Part shown: piece by piece, positions 33,869-43,045 of the stretch | Layout: every line of letters starts with the position of its first letter | Numbering within the stretch: the first letter of the stretch is position 1 | Source: Litoribacillus peritrichatus | GTDB taxonomy: Bacteria; Pseudomonadota; Gammaproteobacteria; Pseudomonadales; Litoribrevibacteraceae | Assembly: GCF_039537985.1 (NCBI RefSeq) | Contig: NZ_BAABBN010000004.1 | Span: 806,001-870,000 of the forward strand | DNA length: 64,000 bases | Direction of reading: 5' to 3' | The notes under the pieces: generated by a model | Database searches by the model: none | What the model saw: the letters and a program-made list of their open reading frames with translations, nothing else | What the model was told of the DNA's origin: nothing | Program-made: the position numbers and the translations under genes

Positions 33869-36800
33869 ATGTTAAATCGAGTGGTCGATTGGGCAATGGG
33901 TAACCGCCTATTGGTGGTTATTGCCTTGATGACGATGATTATTTCTGCGGTGTTTATTATTCCGCGTCTTAATCTTGATGCATTTCCGGATGTGACCAAC
34001 GTTCAGGTCGCAGTAAATACCGAAGCACCTGGGCTTGCTTCGGAAGAAGTAGAGCAATTGATTACTTTTCCTATTGAAGCAGTTATGTATGCTTTACCCG
34101 ATGTAGAAGAAGTTCGTTCTATTTCTAAAACGGGTTTGTCTGGCATTACGGTTGTCTTCAAAGAAGGAACGGATATTTATCAGGCTCGCCAACTGGTATT
34201 TGAGCGATTACAGCAGGCAAAAGAGCTGATCCCTGCTGGTGTTGGTACGCCTGAAATGGGGCCGAATACATCAGGTTTGGGGCAGGTTTATCAATACATG
34301 TTATTGGCTGAGCCTGGGTCTGAATACGATAAGATGGCACTTCGTAGCCTAAACGATTGGGTTGTGAAACTGTTGTTGATGCCAGTGGATGGCGTTACCG
34401 ATGTTCTTTCTTTTGGTGGCGATGTTCAGCAGTACCAGGTGAATCTCAACCCGGCTCGTTTACTGGCTTATCAGCTAACACAAAGTGATGTGGTTGAAGC
34501 ACTGGAGAATAACAATGTAAATGCTGGCGGTTGGTACATGGATCGCGGTCAGGAACAGTTGGTGATTCGAGGTGTTGGTTGGCTGAGTCCAAATCAGCAA
34601 GGCATGGATGAAATTAATCAGATTCCTCTTAAGACCATCAATGGCGCAGTGGTGATGGTTTCAGATGTTGCCGAAGTAAAGCTTGGCAGTGAAATTCGTC
34701 AAGGCGCTGTGACTATGACCCGCCGAGATAGTAAAGGAGATGCAGAAAACTTAGGTGAAGTAGTTACTGGTGTTGTGCTTAAACGTATCGGATCAAATAC
34801 AAAAACAACGATTGATGGAATCAATGAACGTGTAACTTTGATTCAGCAAGCATTGCCAGAAGGTGTTCGATTTGAGCCTTTTTATGATCAGGCCGATTTG
34901 ATTACACAAGCTGTAAAGACCGTGGTTAATGCTTTGTTGATGGCATTTGTCTTTATCGTCGTGGTGTTGGCTCTGTTTTTAATGAATCTTCGAGCTACCT
35001 TCCTGGTATTGATTTCAATACCTATTTCTATTGGAATAGCGCTGATGGTCATGTCCTGGCTTGGTTTGTCTGCAAACCTGATGTCTCTCGGTGGAATTGC
35101 CGTTGCCATTGGTATGCTGGTGGATGGTTCAGTGGTGATGGTGGAGAATATGTTTAAGCATTTATCTCGGCCGGATGCTGAACATGCAAAAGACGTTCGG
35201 GGTTACGATCCGCACGATGCAGAACATGATAAACATGGTATAGCCCTGCGTTTACAGCAAGCAGCACGAGAAGTTGCCCGACCAATTTTCTTTGCTTCAG
35301 GTATTATTCTTGTTGTCTTTATGCCTTTGTTCAGTTTTGAAGGCGTCGAAGCCAAGTTATTTCAACCAATGGCGATCAGCATCATGTTGGCTATGGTTTC
35401 AGCTGTTTTGGTTGCTTTGATTGTTGTGCCGGCACTTGCCAGTTTCATGTTTCGACGAGGTGTCAAAGAGAAAGATAGCTTCGTGCTGAAACCATTAGAT
35501 AAACTTTATCGAAAGAGTCTGCAATGGGCGATGATGCGCAGTAAGATTGTAATTGCTGGTGCCATTATTTCAGTCGGCTCGGCACTGGCTTTATTGCCTC
35601 AATTGGGAACGGAGTTTGTGCCTGAACTGGAAGAAGGGACTATTAACTTACGGGTGACCTTAGCACCATCTTCCAGTTTGGATACCGCTTTATCCGTAGC
35701 GCCAAAATTGGAAGCCAAACTCCTGGAATTTCCGGAAGTTACTTACGCCCTAAGTCGAATTGGTCGAGCTGAGATTGGAGGTGACCCGGAGCCAGTCAAT
35801 AACATTGAAATCTATATTGGGTTGAAACCCGTTTCTGAATGGACAACTGCAAATAATCGCATTGATTTACAAAATGAGATGGAGAAAAAGCTGGAGCAGT
35901 TTCCGGGGTTATTATTGAACTTTTCCCAGCCAATCAGTACTCGTGTGGATGAGTTGCTTTCAGGCGTGAAAGCCCAGTTGGCCATTAAATTGTTTGGTCC
36001 GGATCTGGATACCTTGGCTGAGCAAGGCCAAGCCATTGAGCAAGTGGTTAAAACCGTGGAAGGTACGAAAGACGTTGCAATGGAGCAGATCTCCGGTGAA
36101 GCGCAATTGGTGATCTCTCCGGATCGTCGTCAACTGTCCCGTTATGGGCTTTCCGTGGGCGATGTGATGTCTGTTGTTCGTGATGGCATTGGTGGAGAAA
36201 CGGCAGGTCAGGTCATTAACGGTAATGAACGTTACGACATATACGTTCGACTTGCTGATAAATACCGTAAGGATCAACAAGCCATTGCCGATTTACGACT
36301 GCAATCGCCAACGGGCGCCTGGGTTCGGTTAGGTGATGTTGCCAATATCGGGATTGAATCCGGCCCACCGCAGGTTCGTCGTGACGACGTTCAACGCCGA
36401 GTGGTCATTCAGGCAAATGTTCAAGGCCGAGACATGGGCAATGTGGTTGCTGACATACGTCGGGTGATTGATGAACAAGTGGATTTACCTGCGGGGTATT
36501 CTGTCGATATTGGTGGTCAGTTTGAAAACCAACAGCGTGCTCAAAAACGATTGTCCTTGGTGGTACCCGTCTCATTAGCATTAATCGCACTTTTACTTTA
36601 CTTTGCGTTTAATTCGATCGGTCAGGCGTTACTTATTCTACTTAACGTGCCTTTGGCCATTATTGGAGGCGTTTTCTCTTTGTACTTCTCTGGTCAGTAC
36701 CTTTCCGTTCCAAGCTCCATTGGTTTCATCACCTTGTTTGGCGTTGCGGTTCTGAACGGTGTGGTGATGGTTGAAAGTATTAACCAGCGGGTGAAGGATG

Positions 36801-37048
36801 GCCTTTCTGTAGACGATGCTGTTTTCAGTGGCGCAGCCTCACGATTAAGACCTGTGTTGATGACGGCATTAACTTCTGCATTAGGGTTGATTCCAATGTT
36901 GATGTCGACGGGCGTTGGAGCTGAAATTCAGAAGCCACTGGCCAGTGTGATAGTAGGCGGTTTGATCTCGGCAACTGTTTTGACCTTGTTTGTGGTGCCT
37001 GCACTGTATGGTTGGTTTTCAAAGTGGAAACTGGCAGAGAATGAATAA
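33869..37048 (+). CDS. czcA: CzcA-type heavy-metal RND pump
   Basis: A 1059-residue inner-membrane RND transporter of the heavy-metal (HME) group, with twelve membrane helices and two large periplasmic loops. In the fourth helix the proton-relay motif reads AIGMLVDGSVVMVEN (A413, D419, E426). Classical Zn/Cd/Co pumps have DFGxxxDGAxxxxEN, so the first Asp is replaced by Ala as in some CusA-like pumps. A His-rich cytosolic loop (about 430-460, DAEH, DPHDAEHDKHG) follows. It exports metal by proton exchange; the metal cannot be fixed. Confidence 0.9.
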   Translation: MLNRVVDWAMGNRLLVVIALMTMIISAVFIIPRLNLDAFPDVTNVQVAVNTEAPGLASEEVEQLITFPIEAVMYALPDVEEVRSISKTGLSGITVVFKEGTDIYQARQLVFERLQQAKELIPAGVGTPEMGPNTSGLGQVYQYMLLAEPGSEYDKMALRSLNDWVVKLLLMPVDGVTDVLSFGGDVQQYQVNLNPARLLAYQLTQSDVVEALENNNVNAGGWYMDRGQEQLVIRGVGWLSPNQQGMDEINQIPLKTINGAVVMVSDVAEVKLGSEIRQGAVTMTRRDSKGDAENLGEVVTGVVLKRIGSNTKTTIDGINERVTLIQQALPEGVRFEPFYDQADLITQAVKTVVNALLMAFVFIVVVLALFLMNLRATFLVLISIPISIGIALMVMSWLGLSANLMSLGGIAVAIGMLVDGSVVMVENMFKHLSRPDAEHAKDVRGYDPHDAEHDKHGIALRLQQAAREVARPIFFASGIILVVFMPLFSFEGVEAKLFQPMAISIMLAMVSAVLVALIVVPALASFMFRRGVKEKDSFVLKPLDKLYRKSLQWAMMRSKIVIAGAIISVGSALALLPQLGTEFVPELEEGTINLRVTLAPSSSLDTALSVAPKLEAKLLEFPEVTYALSRIGRAEIGGDPEPVNNIEIYIGLKPVSEWTTANNRIDLQNEMEKKLEQFPGLLLNFSQPISTRVDELLSGVKAQLAIKLFGPDLDTLAEQGQAIEQVVKTVEGTKDVAMEQISGEAQLVISPDRRQLSRYGLSVGDVMSVVRDGIGGETAGQVINGNERYDIYVRLADKYRKDQQAIADLRLQSPTGAWVRLGDVANIGIESGPPQVRRDDVQRRVVIQANVQGRDMGNVVADIRRVIDEQVDLPAGYSVDIGGQFENQQRAQKRLSLVVPVSLALIALLLYFAFNSIGQALLILLNVPLAIIGGVFSLYFSGQYLSVPSSIGFITLFGVAVLNGVVMVESINQRVKDGLSVDDAVFSGAASRLRPVLMTALTSALGLIPMLMSTGVGAEIQKPLASVIVGGLISATVLTLFVVPALYGWFSKWKLAENE

Positions 37049-37072
37049 ACATCTTTATCCATAGAAAAAGAG

Positions 37073-37102
37073 CTTCAACCGAGTATTAAGACTCGGTTGA
37101 AG
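37073..37102. terminator. Bidirectional terminator
   Basis: CTTCAACCGAGT (37073-37084) and ACTCGGTTGAAG (37091-37102) pair perfectly over 12 bp. A T-run follows on the plus strand (GTTTTC) and on the minus strand (CTCTTTTTCT). It separates czcA from the convergent vWA gene. Confidence 0.85.
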
Positions 37103-37119
37103 GTTTTCAGGGATAGTCA

Positions 37120-38343
37120 TTAAAGCGAAGGCGCAGCGCTTTTGTAACTGATGCCTTTCTCCTGAGCTTGCTCACTGATGGTGCCAAAGAGTTTGTAATC
37201 CAGCGATTCTTCTGCATTTTCCATTTTATCTGCTTTATCTTTTAAGAACCCTTGTCGCTGTTGAGCAAGTTCATTGATCCGTGCTTTAAGTTCTTTACGT
37301 TTTTCTGCTTTACCAAGAATTTCTGCTTTTTGCTCTTCAGGCGCAAGTGCCTGCATGGGCTCAGGGAGTTGATCCTGGTCGATTGTTGAGAGGTCTATAC
37401 GGCCACTGGCAAAGTCTTCCACTAATTCCCCTTCGCCTAAGAAGTTACTTTCACCGCTTTTTGAAGAGTTGTACGTCGCGCGGCGAGCGCGGGATGCAAC
37501 TGAGGATTTGTCATGCAGCTTGTTAGTGGCTTCCACTTTTTTACTCTGTTTGGCTTTTTGTTCTTTGGTGCCGTAATAAAGCCGGGTGTCATCCAGTTCT
37601 TTTGATAAAGAGGCAATTTCGTCATCAAACGGGGTTTCGATTGCTATGGCGCTGCCTGCTTGCTCGACCTGAAAATAACTGCCTTTTGCCAATTGAGCAA
37701 TTTGCTGCCATTGCTGTTTGGTGGTGTTGTCCTGACCACATTGAATGGTATTTACAACGATGTCTTTGGTTTTTGCTGTGTTCAGGATTTCAGGGAATTG
37801 TTGTTCATCCTGGTAATCCATATGCGGTGGTGCATCGCCCACCAGAAATACGGCTTTGTAGCTGTTGCTGTCTTGACTCCAGGAAATGCCGTGGACCGCA
37901 TCATACAGCGCTTTGTTGACGCTTTCCGGACCGTCTCCACCACCGTCGGCGCTGAAGTCCATGAGTGTCGCGAACATGGTGTCCAGGTCGCTAGATAGGT
38001 CAATCACTTGAGTGACGTAAGCATCGCCACGATCGCGGTAAGCCACCAGTCCCATTTTAATTTCAGGCGCGGGTTGTGCGGAAGCCATCGAGCTGGCAAT
38101 GGACCAGATTTTTTCTTTGGCTGCATCAATTAATCCGCTCATGCTGCCGGTTGTGTCGAGGACAAACACGACTTCAATCTTTGGACGTTCATTGGTTAAC
38201 GTAGCCGGAGCATCTATGACCGGGTTTGATGTCACCGGAGCTGTCGGTTGGGCATTGACGGTCATGGACTTCAACATCGGATAAAAGATGACGGTCACTG
38301 CTGTGACAGTAAAGAGTGCGATTGCGGTCAGTTTTGTTTTCAT
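37120..38343 (-). CDS. Membrane-anchored vWA-domain protein
   Basis: A 407-residue protein with an N-terminal membrane anchor or signal (about 8-28). It has a von Willebrand A domain with the MIDAS motif DTTGSMS at residue 63 and further acidic/Thr MIDAS loops (VAYRDRGD, ADGGGDGPES). The C-terminal half is a Lys/Glu/Gln-rich coiled-coil region (about 250-390). It is the last gene of a minus-strand set with a membrane protein and a PspA homologue; the RBS CAGGAG is clear. vWA domains bind protein partners via a metal ion. Confidence 0.85.
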   Translation of the reverse strand: MKTKLTAIALFTVTAVTVIFYPMLKSMTVNAQPTAPVTSNPVIDAPATLTNERPKIEVVFVLDTTGSMSGLIDAAKEKIWSIASSMASAQPAPEIKMGLVAYRDRGDAYVTQVIDLSSDLDTMFATLMDFSADGGGDGPESVNKALYDAVHGISWSQDSNSYKAVFLVGDAPPHMDYQDEQQFPEILNTAKTKDIVVNTIQCGQDNTTKQQWQQIAQLAKGSYFQVEQAGSAIAIETPFDDEIASLSKELDDTRLYYGTKEQKAKQSKKVEATNKLHDKSSVASRARRATYNSSKSGESNFLGEGELVEDFASGRIDLSTIDQDQLPEPMQALAPEEQKAEILGKAEKRKELKARINELAQQRQGFLKDKADKMENAEESLDYKLFGTISEQAQEKGISYKSAAPSL

Positions 38344-38425
38344 GATTATGACTCCTGAATAGATCAGATAATATTGGGTTTGAGTGTGTTCCGTTACTTT
38401 CTGCTTTCACTGGGTGGTGGGCCTT

Positions 38426-38989
38426 TTAGGTCAGTCGTCGTAATGCCGCTTGGGCAGATCGATGGGCACGTTCAAACATGTCGCTTTTGTCATCGAGGGT
38501 GGATGAAAGGGCGGTGTTAGATCGTTTCAGGCTTTTGGGGATCGCCACAAACAAAGCCTGAACCAGAAAAAAGCACCATAAGCTGAGAAAGAGACTGTGG
38601 GTGTGAGTCATCGCCCAAAGCGCCGCAACCAGGCTGAGGCCATTTAAGCCTAGATCGGCTAAAGCTGAGAGGGCACTTTGATAGTAATAAAGCGAGCGGG
38701 CCAGCCAGATGATGCTCATATGGATTAAGGTATAAATCAGTAAGTGAGGAGACCAATACCAGCAAACGCCTGTGATGGTCAGCCAAATTGCCAATGTGGT
38801 GACTTTGCCATTACGTGAAGGTGTCGTGCTCAGAATGTAGAGCAAATAAGCAAGCGCCAATAAAGTGATGACCACTTTGAGTGCCCAATGGCTGCTAACG
38901 ACGGGTGTCAGCACCGTAAAAAACGCACTGCCGAGTAAGCTCAACAAAAAAGCGACGATGACGCCTTGATAGAATCCTGGCCTTTTCAT
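38426..38989 (-). CDS. Multi-pass membrane protein of PspA-vWA locus
   Basis: A 187-residue protein with about five to six hydrophobic segments (VIVAFLLSLLGSAFF, VVITLLALAYLLYIL, LTITGVCWYW, LIYTLIHMSIIWLA, LSLWCFFLVQALFVAI) and a basic C-terminal tail. Its ATG overlaps the stop of the PspA-family gene (ATGA), showing translational coupling. No family recognised. It may be the membrane receptor for the PspA-like protein. Confidence 0.7.
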   Translation of the reverse strand: MKRPGFYQGVIVAFLLSLLGSAFFTVLTPVVSSHWALKVVITLLALAYLLYILSTTPSRNGKVTTLAIWLTITGVCWYWSPHLLIYTLIHMSIIWLARSLYYYQSALSALADLGLNGLSLVAALWAMTHTHSLFLSLWCFFLVQALFVAIPKSLKRSNTALSSTLDDKSDMFERAHRSAQAALRRLT

Positions 38990-39576
38990 GACGACACGCC
39001 TCCTTTGTTCGGTTTGTTGGCGTTTGAATGGGCTTGTTCGAATCGCTGTTTTTGTTGCATCAGAGCAATTTCAACTTCGTTGTCCTGTATTTCGGACGGG
39101 CCTTTTCTAACATCAAAAATGTCATTCTGGAGATGGCTATTCAGTTCGTTTTCTTTGCTGAACACTTCTACTTTCTGGCGGGTACTTTCGTACAGTGCGC
39201 TGTGTTCCTGATATTGAGACTTATGTTCGGAAAGTTGTTTTTCGAGAGACGCTTGCTTCTTACTGATGATTTTCAGAATTTGCTGTGTCTCGAGTTGCTT
39301 TCTTACCAAAGGCCGGGCCAGCTCGTCGTTGTCGGAGTTGAAGCACAGAGTGAGTTGTTCTGACAGATCATCGAGTGTTTGAGTTAACTCATCGTGATTG
39401 GCCGATATTTGCTGTTTTTCGGCTTCGAGTTGTTTAATCGTCTGTTTGCTTTGCAGCAGCGCTTCTTCCATCTCCCGAACGGCTTGTTTTAACAGCGCTT
39501 CTGGTTCTTCAATGTGATCCAGAACGGCGTGAAAATCCGCTTTGAACAGTCGGGAAAGTCGTCTGATGATTGCCAT
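38986..39576 (-). CDS. PspA/IM30 family protein
   Basis: A 196-residue, almost wholly helical protein. It opens MAIIRRLSRLFKADFHAVLD and IEEPEALLKQAVREMEEAL, the amphipathic helix and first coiled-coil of the PspA/Vipp1 family (the bacterial ESCRT-III superfamily). It is shorter than E. coli PspA (222 residues) and has a divergent end. PspA proteins coat and stabilise damaged inner membrane. First gene of the minus-strand operon; RBS AAGGGG lies 6 bases upstream. Confidence 0.88.
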   Translation of the reverse strand: MAIIRRLSRLFKADFHAVLDHIEEPEALLKQAVREMEEALLQSKQTIKQLEAEKQQISANHDELTQTLDDLSEQLTLCFNSDNDELARPLVRKQLETQQILKIISKKQASLEKQLSEHKSQYQEHSALYESTRQKVEVFSKENELNSHLQNDIFDVRKGPSEIQDNEVEIALMQQKQRFEQAHSNANKPNKGGVSS

Positions 39577-39679
39577 GTTGTGCCCCTTAATAGATTGATC
39601 GGATGACAGCGGGTGTATTTCTGTATGTCTTTGATGATCAGTTTAGGGCGGGTGAGGAGCGGATTTTAGACAGACTTTG

Positions 39680-39715
39680 GTAAAAGTTTTGGCGTTGAGT
39701 TTACAAAACTTTTAC
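39680..39715. promoter_or_regulatory. Perfect 12-bp inverted repeat, likely operator
   Basis: GTAAAAGTTTTG (39680-39691) and CAAAACTTTTAC (39704-39715) are exact reverse complements with a 12-base spacer. It lies in the 205-base divergent gap between the PspA-family gene and the response regulator, 66 bases before the latter. This is a likely binding site for the adjacent OmpR-type regulator controlling both transcripts. There is no T-run, so it is not a terminator. Confidence 0.7.
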
Positions 39716-39781
39716 GTGTGAGTTGCTCGGGAGATTGGTAATCTAAACTTTGAAAAACCACAAACACAAAAGACATCGTAT

Positions 39782-40483
39782 ATGGACAGAAAACTGAAAA
39801 TTCTGGTTGTTGAAGATGAAGTTGCTATTCGTACTGGCCTGGTGGACGTTTTCGTATTTCATGGTTATCAGGTGGATTATGCCGATAATGGCCCGGACGG
39901 GTTGTCGAAAGCTCTGAGTGGCCAGTTCGACCTGATTCTATTGGACGTGATGTTGCCGGGCATGGACGGCTTTGAAATTTGCAGGCGCATTCGTGATGAA
40001 GATAAAGATCAACCCATTATTATGTTGACGGCCAAGACCAGCGATGAAGAAATTATTCAGGGGTTGAGTCTAGGTGCGGATGATTATGTCGCTAAACCTT
40101 TTTCAGTGGGCCAGCTGGTGTTAAGAGTGCAAGCGGTGTTACGTCGATCCCGTGCAGGCGAAGCGCAAAATCGCGAGATGCAAATCGGCCACGACATTCA
40201 AATTGATACGCTGAATTTAACCGGCCAATGGGGCGAAACGGAGTTGGTGTTTACTCGCAGAGAAATAGAAGTTTTACAATACCTGAAGTTACATAATACC
40301 CGGCCTGTTCCCAGAGAAGAGTTGTTAAATAAGGTCTGGGGTTATGATAAGAAGATGGACATAGAAACCCGAACAGTGGATATCCACATAGCCAAATTAC
40401 GCCGTAAAATTGAAGTCAATGCGAAAGAGCCTACGTTACTGATTACGGTGCGGGGCGAAGGTTATCGTTTGCTGGATTGTTAA
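39782..40483 (+). CDS. OmpR-family response regulator
   Basis: A 233-residue two-domain regulator. The receiver domain (1 to about 120) has the acidic pocket VVEDE, phosphoacceptor D55 (LLDVMLPGMDG), T in MLTAK and K in AKPFS. The C-terminal winged helix (about 135-230) has FTRREIEVLQYL, RPVPREELLNKVWGYD and the recognition part RTVDIHIAKLRRKIE. It is followed 43 bases later by its probable kinase and is divergent from the PspA-membrane-vWA genes. Confidence 0.93.
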   Translation: MDRKLKILVVEDEVAIRTGLVDVFVFHGYQVDYADNGPDGLSKALSGQFDLILLDVMLPGMDGFEICRRIRDEDKDQPIIMLTAKTSDEEIIQGLSLGADDYVAKPFSVGQLVLRVQAVLRRSRAGEAQNREMQIGHDIQIDTLNLTGQWGETELVFTRREIEVLQYLKLHNTRPVPREELLNKVWGYDKKMDIETRTVDIHIAKLRRKIEVNAKEPTLLITVRGEGYRLLDC

Positions 40484-40526
40484 TGTGGGTTGTTAATTGA
40501 ACAGGCGTACACAGGAAAACCCTTGA

Positions 40527-42977
40527 ATGGCTGACAGCACCAAGAAACATAAATCCCGGAGTCTTAAAGATCGGACCAAACTCAAGTTGAGACTGGTTAT
40601 TCTGATGTTTCTTTTTGCGCTGCTCATTCCTTCTCTGGTTTTGATCAATCAAGCTTATCGCCAATTGAAGTGGGAGACGTTTCACCAACATCAAACTCTG
40701 GCCGGTGAATTGGTGCTGCGGATTAATAAACAATTTAATGAGCGGATACTGATAGAAGAAGCCAGAGGGTTTACTGATTACAGTTTTATTCAGGTGGAAG
40801 GTGAGCTTTCTTCGAATTATGTACAGCGTTCGCCTTTGTCTGCTTATCCCGTTGAACAGAGTTTACCCGGGTTACTTGGGTATTTTCAGGTTGATGCACA
40901 AGGGCGTTTTACTACGCCATTACTGCCAGAGTATTCGGAAGGTGCTTCTCGTTTTGGTATTTCTCGTTCACAAATTCAGCAACGAGATGTTCTGCAAAAT
41001 CAAATTCGACATATTTTGAATAACAATAATCTGTTACCCGAAACTAATGACACGCAGAACGCTGAAGAATTCGTTCAAAGTGAATTAAATGAACAAGACC
41101 CAGCATTGGCTGAAATCGATGCCGCTCCGGAAAATGGTGATCGTGCTACGTCTGGTCGTGCCGAATTCGATCATTCTCAACTTTATCATTCCAAAGAAGC
41201 TAACGATAAGAAAAAACTGGCGGATTATCGTCAACAACAGAAGGCATCAATTCCGCAAAAGCTGGATGCACAATCGGCGTTTGATCGCTTGGATCAATCC
41301 ACTGATGACCCTTTCGCACGAAAAAAATCCAAATCCATGAATAAATTGGGCAGGGTGGAAGATCTGGATTTAGGATCAAAATATACGGCTAAGAACTTGG
41401 AGCAAAAGAAGCAGGATTACGTGGCTAAGACTCAAAAAATTCAGCCAAGAGTCGCTCGTAAAGAGCAGGGCGCTTTGCCTGAAGCGGGTTATTATGGTTT
41501 GTCCGATAACAGCGGTTTTGAGGGCAATTCTTTGAGGCCTCAAGCGCAGATGTCTCAGCGCGCGCTTGCTCCTGAACTTAGCCAAGAAGAAACTGAATTC
41601 ATGGTAAGGGATGAATTGCTTGAAGCGGAAACTCCATCTGCATCTACTTCCGGCCTGGGCTCTGCTCCTGCTGAGTCTGGTCGATTTTATCTTGGCCGTT
41701 CTGACGCTACCAGTGCAGACATAAGCCGCTTTGATGCGTTGGAATCAGGCTCTGGAGGGGCTGAAGATGAAAGTTTGGAAAAATCGCTTACTTTGCCATT
41801 AAGTCCAAACATTAACCTCTTTGAAAGTGAAATTGATCCGTTTGAATTTCGACTGTTGGACAGTGGTCACTTCTTGCTGTATCGGAAAGTTTGGCGAAAT
41901 GGCGAGCGAATCATTCAAGGCATTTTATTGGAGCAAAAAGCTCTTTTAAACTCACTGATACAAACGGCTTTTAACGAGTCGACCGTCTCTGAAATGAGTA
42001 AACTTATCGTTGCCTATCAAGGTAATGTGTTGTCGGCATACAGTGGCACTGCTTCGCGAGGCTTTATTTCAAGCACCAAGCAATTGCAAGGTGATGTGTT
42101 GTACCGAACCACCTTGTCCGCGCCATTCTCTGATTTAGAGTTAATTTTCACGATCAAGCATTTGCCCGCAGGGCAGGGTGGGGTTGTGGTTGCTTGGGCT
42201 GGTATTATCTTGACCATCGTATTATTTGTGGGCCTTTTCTTTATTTATCGCGCAGGTGCTCGGCAGATTGAGTTGGTTGAGCAGCAACAGGACTTTGTCT
42301 CGTCGGTCAGTCATGAGTTAAAAACGCCGCTGACATCCATCCGAATGTATGGCGAAATTTTAAAAGAAGGCTGGGCCAGTGAAGAAAAAAAACGTGAGTA
42401 TTACCATTTTATCTTTGATGAAAGTGAGCGTTTATCGCGGTTGATCTCCAATGTCTTGCAGTTGGCGAGAGTGAATCATAACGATTTGGTTGTGGACTTA
42501 CGGCCCAGTTCTGTTGGAGAACTGATGGATATGGTTCGCTCTAAAATTTCCACTCAGGTTGAGGCGGCTGGGTATCAGCTTAACCTTGATGTTTTGCAAA
42601 ACGCCAGTGATGTTGTCATAGAAGTGGATGCCGATTGCTTTTCGCAAATCATAATCAACTTGGTGGATAATGCCCTTAAATTTTCAGCCAAAGCAGACGT
42701 TAAAAAAATCGATATCAACGCTCAATTGCAGTCCAATGGTTTTGTACAATTTACCGTGCGGGATTATGGCCCCGGTGTTCCTAAAAACCAGCTCAAAAAA
42801 ATCTTTCAATTATTTTTCCGCTCGGAAGCGGAGATGACGCGCGAAACGGTAGGAACGGGCATAGGACTGGCATTAGTACAGAACCTGGCTTTGGCGATGA
42901 ACGGAGATGTTGATGTAGTGAATCAACAACCGGGTGTGGCTTTTCATGTCAGCTTTCCGGTAAAAAATCGTATTTAA
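40527..42977 (+). CDS. Histidine kinase with giant periplasmic sensor
   Basis: An 816-residue inner-membrane kinase. Helix 1 is about 22-41 and helix 2 about 553-575, leaving a periplasmic region of roughly 510 residues; its middle (about 170-430) is low-complexity, Ser/Glu/Gln-rich and probably disordered. No HAMP domain is evident. The kinase core has H596 in SVSHELKTPL, the N box IINLVDNALKFS, G1 DYGPGVP, the F box FQLFFRS and G2 GTGIGLALVQ. It is paired with the response regulator just upstream. A sensor this long and unstructured is unusual. Confidence 0.92.
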   Translation: MADSTKKHKSRSLKDRTKLKLRLVILMFLFALLIPSLVLINQAYRQLKWETFHQHQTLAGELVLRINKQFNERILIEEARGFTDYSFIQVEGELSSNYVQRSPLSAYPVEQSLPGLLGYFQVDAQGRFTTPLLPEYSEGASRFGISRSQIQQRDVLQNQIRHILNNNNLLPETNDTQNAEEFVQSELNEQDPALAEIDAAPENGDRATSGRAEFDHSQLYHSKEANDKKKLADYRQQQKASIPQKLDAQSAFDRLDQSTDDPFARKKSKSMNKLGRVEDLDLGSKYTAKNLEQKKQDYVAKTQKIQPRVARKEQGALPEAGYYGLSDNSGFEGNSLRPQAQMSQRALAPELSQEETEFMVRDELLEAETPSASTSGLGSAPAESGRFYLGRSDATSADISRFDALESGSGGAEDESLEKSLTLPLSPNINLFESEIDPFEFRLLDSGHFLLYRKVWRNGERIIQGILLEQKALLNSLIQTAFNESTVSEMSKLIVAYQGNVLSAYSGTASRGFISSTKQLQGDVLYRTTLSAPFSDLELIFTIKHLPAGQGGVVVAWAGIILTIVLFVGLFFIYRAGARQIELVEQQQDFVSSVSHELKTPLTSIRMYGEILKEGWASEEKKREYYHFIFDESERLSRLISNVLQLARVNHNDLVVDLRPSSVGELMDMVRSKISTQVEAAGYQLNLDVLQNASDVVIEVDADCFSQIIINLVDNALKFSAKADVKKIDINAQLQSNGFVQFTVRDYGPGVPKNQLKKIFQLFFRSEAEMTRETVGTGIGLALVQNLALAMNGDVDVVNQQPGVAFHVSFPVKNRI

Positions 42978-42998
42978 TTTGGACCATTAATAAAAGTA

Positions 42999-43027
42999 AA
43001 CCCTGGCCTTGAATTTGGCTCAGGGTT
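42999..43027. terminator. Hairpin between convergent genes
   Basis: AACCCTGGCC (42999-43008) pairs with GGC-T-CAGGGTT (43017-43027), with one unpaired T. It lies between the histidine kinase stop and the convergent reductase stop. Likely a shared terminator. Confidence 0.55.
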
Positions 43028-43045
43028 GTACCTTCGGCGTGTTCG

